Shown here piece by piece: positions 63,218-64,000 of a DNA stretch of 64,000 nt. The stretch is from Pseudomonas putida (GTDB lineage Bacteria; Pseudomonadota; Gammaproteobacteria; Pseudomonadales; Pseudomonadaceae). The notes beneath the pieces are model-generated. The model worked only from the letters and a program-made list of their open reading frames with translations. It made no database searches and was not told the DNA's origin. Location of the stretch: NCBI RefSeq assembly GCF_001636055.1, contig NZ_CP011789.1:558001-622000 (forward strand), in the 5' to 3' direction. The stretch's first letter is position 1. Each line of letters opens with the position of its first letter. The translations under genes and the position numbers were made by a program.

Positions 63218-64000
63218 ATGCGCCCCGCCCGTGCCCTGATCGACCTCCAAGCCCTCCGTCACAACTACCGCCTGGCCCGTGAATTGTCCGGCGCCAAGGC
63301 CCTTGCCGTGGTCAAGGCCGATGCCTACGGCCACGGTGCGGTACGTTGCGCCCTGGCGCTGGAGACCGAGGCTGACGGTTTCGCCGTTGCCTGCATCGAA
63401 GAGGCCCTGGAGCTGCGTGCCGCAGGGATCAAGGCTCCGGTGCTGCTGCTCGAAGGCTTCTTCGAGGCCAGCGAGCTGGCGCTGATCGCCGAGCACGACC
63501 TGTGGTGCGTGGTGCACTCGCTGTGGCAGCTCGAAGCGATCGAGCAGACCGCTGTGCGCAAGCCGCTGAACATCTGGCTCAAGCTCGACAGCGGCATGCA
63601 CCGCGTGGGCCTGCACCCCAAGGACTACCACGAGGCCTACCAGCGCCTGCTGGCCAGCGGCAAGGTCGCGCGCATCGTGCTGATGACCCACTTCGCCCGT
63701 GCCGACGAGCTCGATGCCTCGACCACCGAGCAGCAGGTCGCCGTGTTCCAGGCCGCCCGCCAGGGGCTGGCCGCCGAGTGCAGCCTGCGCAACTCCCCCG
63801 GTGTGCTGGGCTGGCCGCAGGTGCCGAGTGATTGGGTGCGTCCGGGCATCATGCTGTACGGGGCCACGCCGTTCGAAGTCGAGCAGGCCGCAGCTGCGCG
63901 CCTGCAACCGGTAATGACCCTGCAATCGCGGATCATCAGCGTGCGCGAACTGCCGACCGGTGAGCCAGTCGGCTACGGTGCCAAGTTCACCAGCCCGCGC
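63218..64000 (+). CDS. dadX: Catabolic alanine racemase (DadX/Alr), partial
   Basis: PLP enzyme that interconverts L- and D-alanine. The first 261 codons are in the window; the C-terminal ~95 residues lie beyond. The PLP lysine is in [11 protein letters not shown] (about residue 33), the racemase motifs [11 protein letters not shown] and SLRNSPGVL follow, and the second catalytic Tyr is in PVGYGAKF. Position after dadA identifies it as the catabolic DadX rather than a purely biosynthetic Alr, by analogy with P. aeruginosa. Confidence 0.95.
   Translation, partial: MRPARALIDLQALRHNYRLARELSGAKALAVVKADAYGHGAVRCALALETEADGFAVACIEEALELRAAGIKAPVLLLEGFFEASELALIAEHDLWCVVHSLWQLEAIEQTAVRKPLNIWLKLDSGMHRVGLHPKDYHEAYQRLLASGKVARIVLMTHFARADELDASTTEQQVAVFQAARQGLAAECSLRNSPGVLGWPQVPSDWVRPGIMLYGATPFEVEQAAAARLQPVMTLQSRIISVRELPTGEPVGYGAKFTSPR

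Overview
The window is a stretch of ordinary, densely coded chromosome from a Pseudomonas of the P. putida group. The evidence is the set of near-identical housekeeping proteins (PolA, Crc, PyrE, AlgC, KatE, DadA), the high-GC codon use, and several copies of the short palindromic REP elements typical of P. putida intergenic DNA. I see no insertion sequence, prophage, integrase, CRISPR array, tRNA or rRNA gene. Gene order runs in the same direction as descending P. aeruginosa PA55xx to PA53xx numbering, as I recall that map.

Layout, left to right. (1) 1-2426: methionine uptake operon metN-metI-metQ (metQ cut by the window edge). (2) 2651-8726: catalase katE, an orphan lipoprotein, and the zinc uptake block zur-znuC-znuB with divergent znuA. 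(3) 8807-16730: thrB, a DUF2782 protein, polA, the small RNA ErsA with an AlgU-like promoter, engB, cytochromes c5 and c4, dsbA and an EEP-family phosphoesterase. (4) 16810-21510: a cyclic-di-GMP module (GGDEF protein and EAL protein with a CSS sensor domain) flanking a periplasmic amidase, AmpDh2. (5) 21520-26810: the kinB-algB two-component system and, divergent from it, a BON-domain protein and a small envelope operon ending in an Ivy-type lysozyme inhibitor; both transcripts start at near-identical sigma-54 promoters. (6) 27549-38045: gltP with an AauR-type upstream site, a fused SpmA-SpmB protein, a four-gene MCE lipid-transport operon, a DUF5924 membrane protein, a membrane-anchored M16 peptidase and a Na/Pi symporter. 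(7) 38290-41111: TerC protein, CitMHS transporter, GFA protein. (8) 41150-49744: crc and pyrE, a lipoprotein triad with a CsgG member, argB, algC, dut, coaBC, radC. (9) 49810-64000: peptide-binding protein, rpmB-rpmG, an I78-like protein, a cupin, a polyamine and D-alanine catabolic region (kauB, MocR regulator, FAD oxidoreductase, dadR, dadA, alr).

Working together: several parts touch envelope homeostasis and exopolysaccharide (AlgB/KinB, ErsA, algC, AmpDh2, MCE operon, Ivy, CsgG triad). The right-hand end is amino-acid and polyamine catabolism under local regulators (DadR, MocR type) and, globally, Crc. The most informative non-coding signals are the twin sigma-54/IHF-like promoters next to algB, the TTCGG-N4-CCGAA element before gltP, three TCTGTAT motifs around the MocR gene, the ErsA locus, the structured rpmB leader and the two families of REP palindromes. 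The join between the gltP-side and crc-side blocks (about 38-41 kb) may mark an origin-spanning inversion relative to P. putida KT2440.
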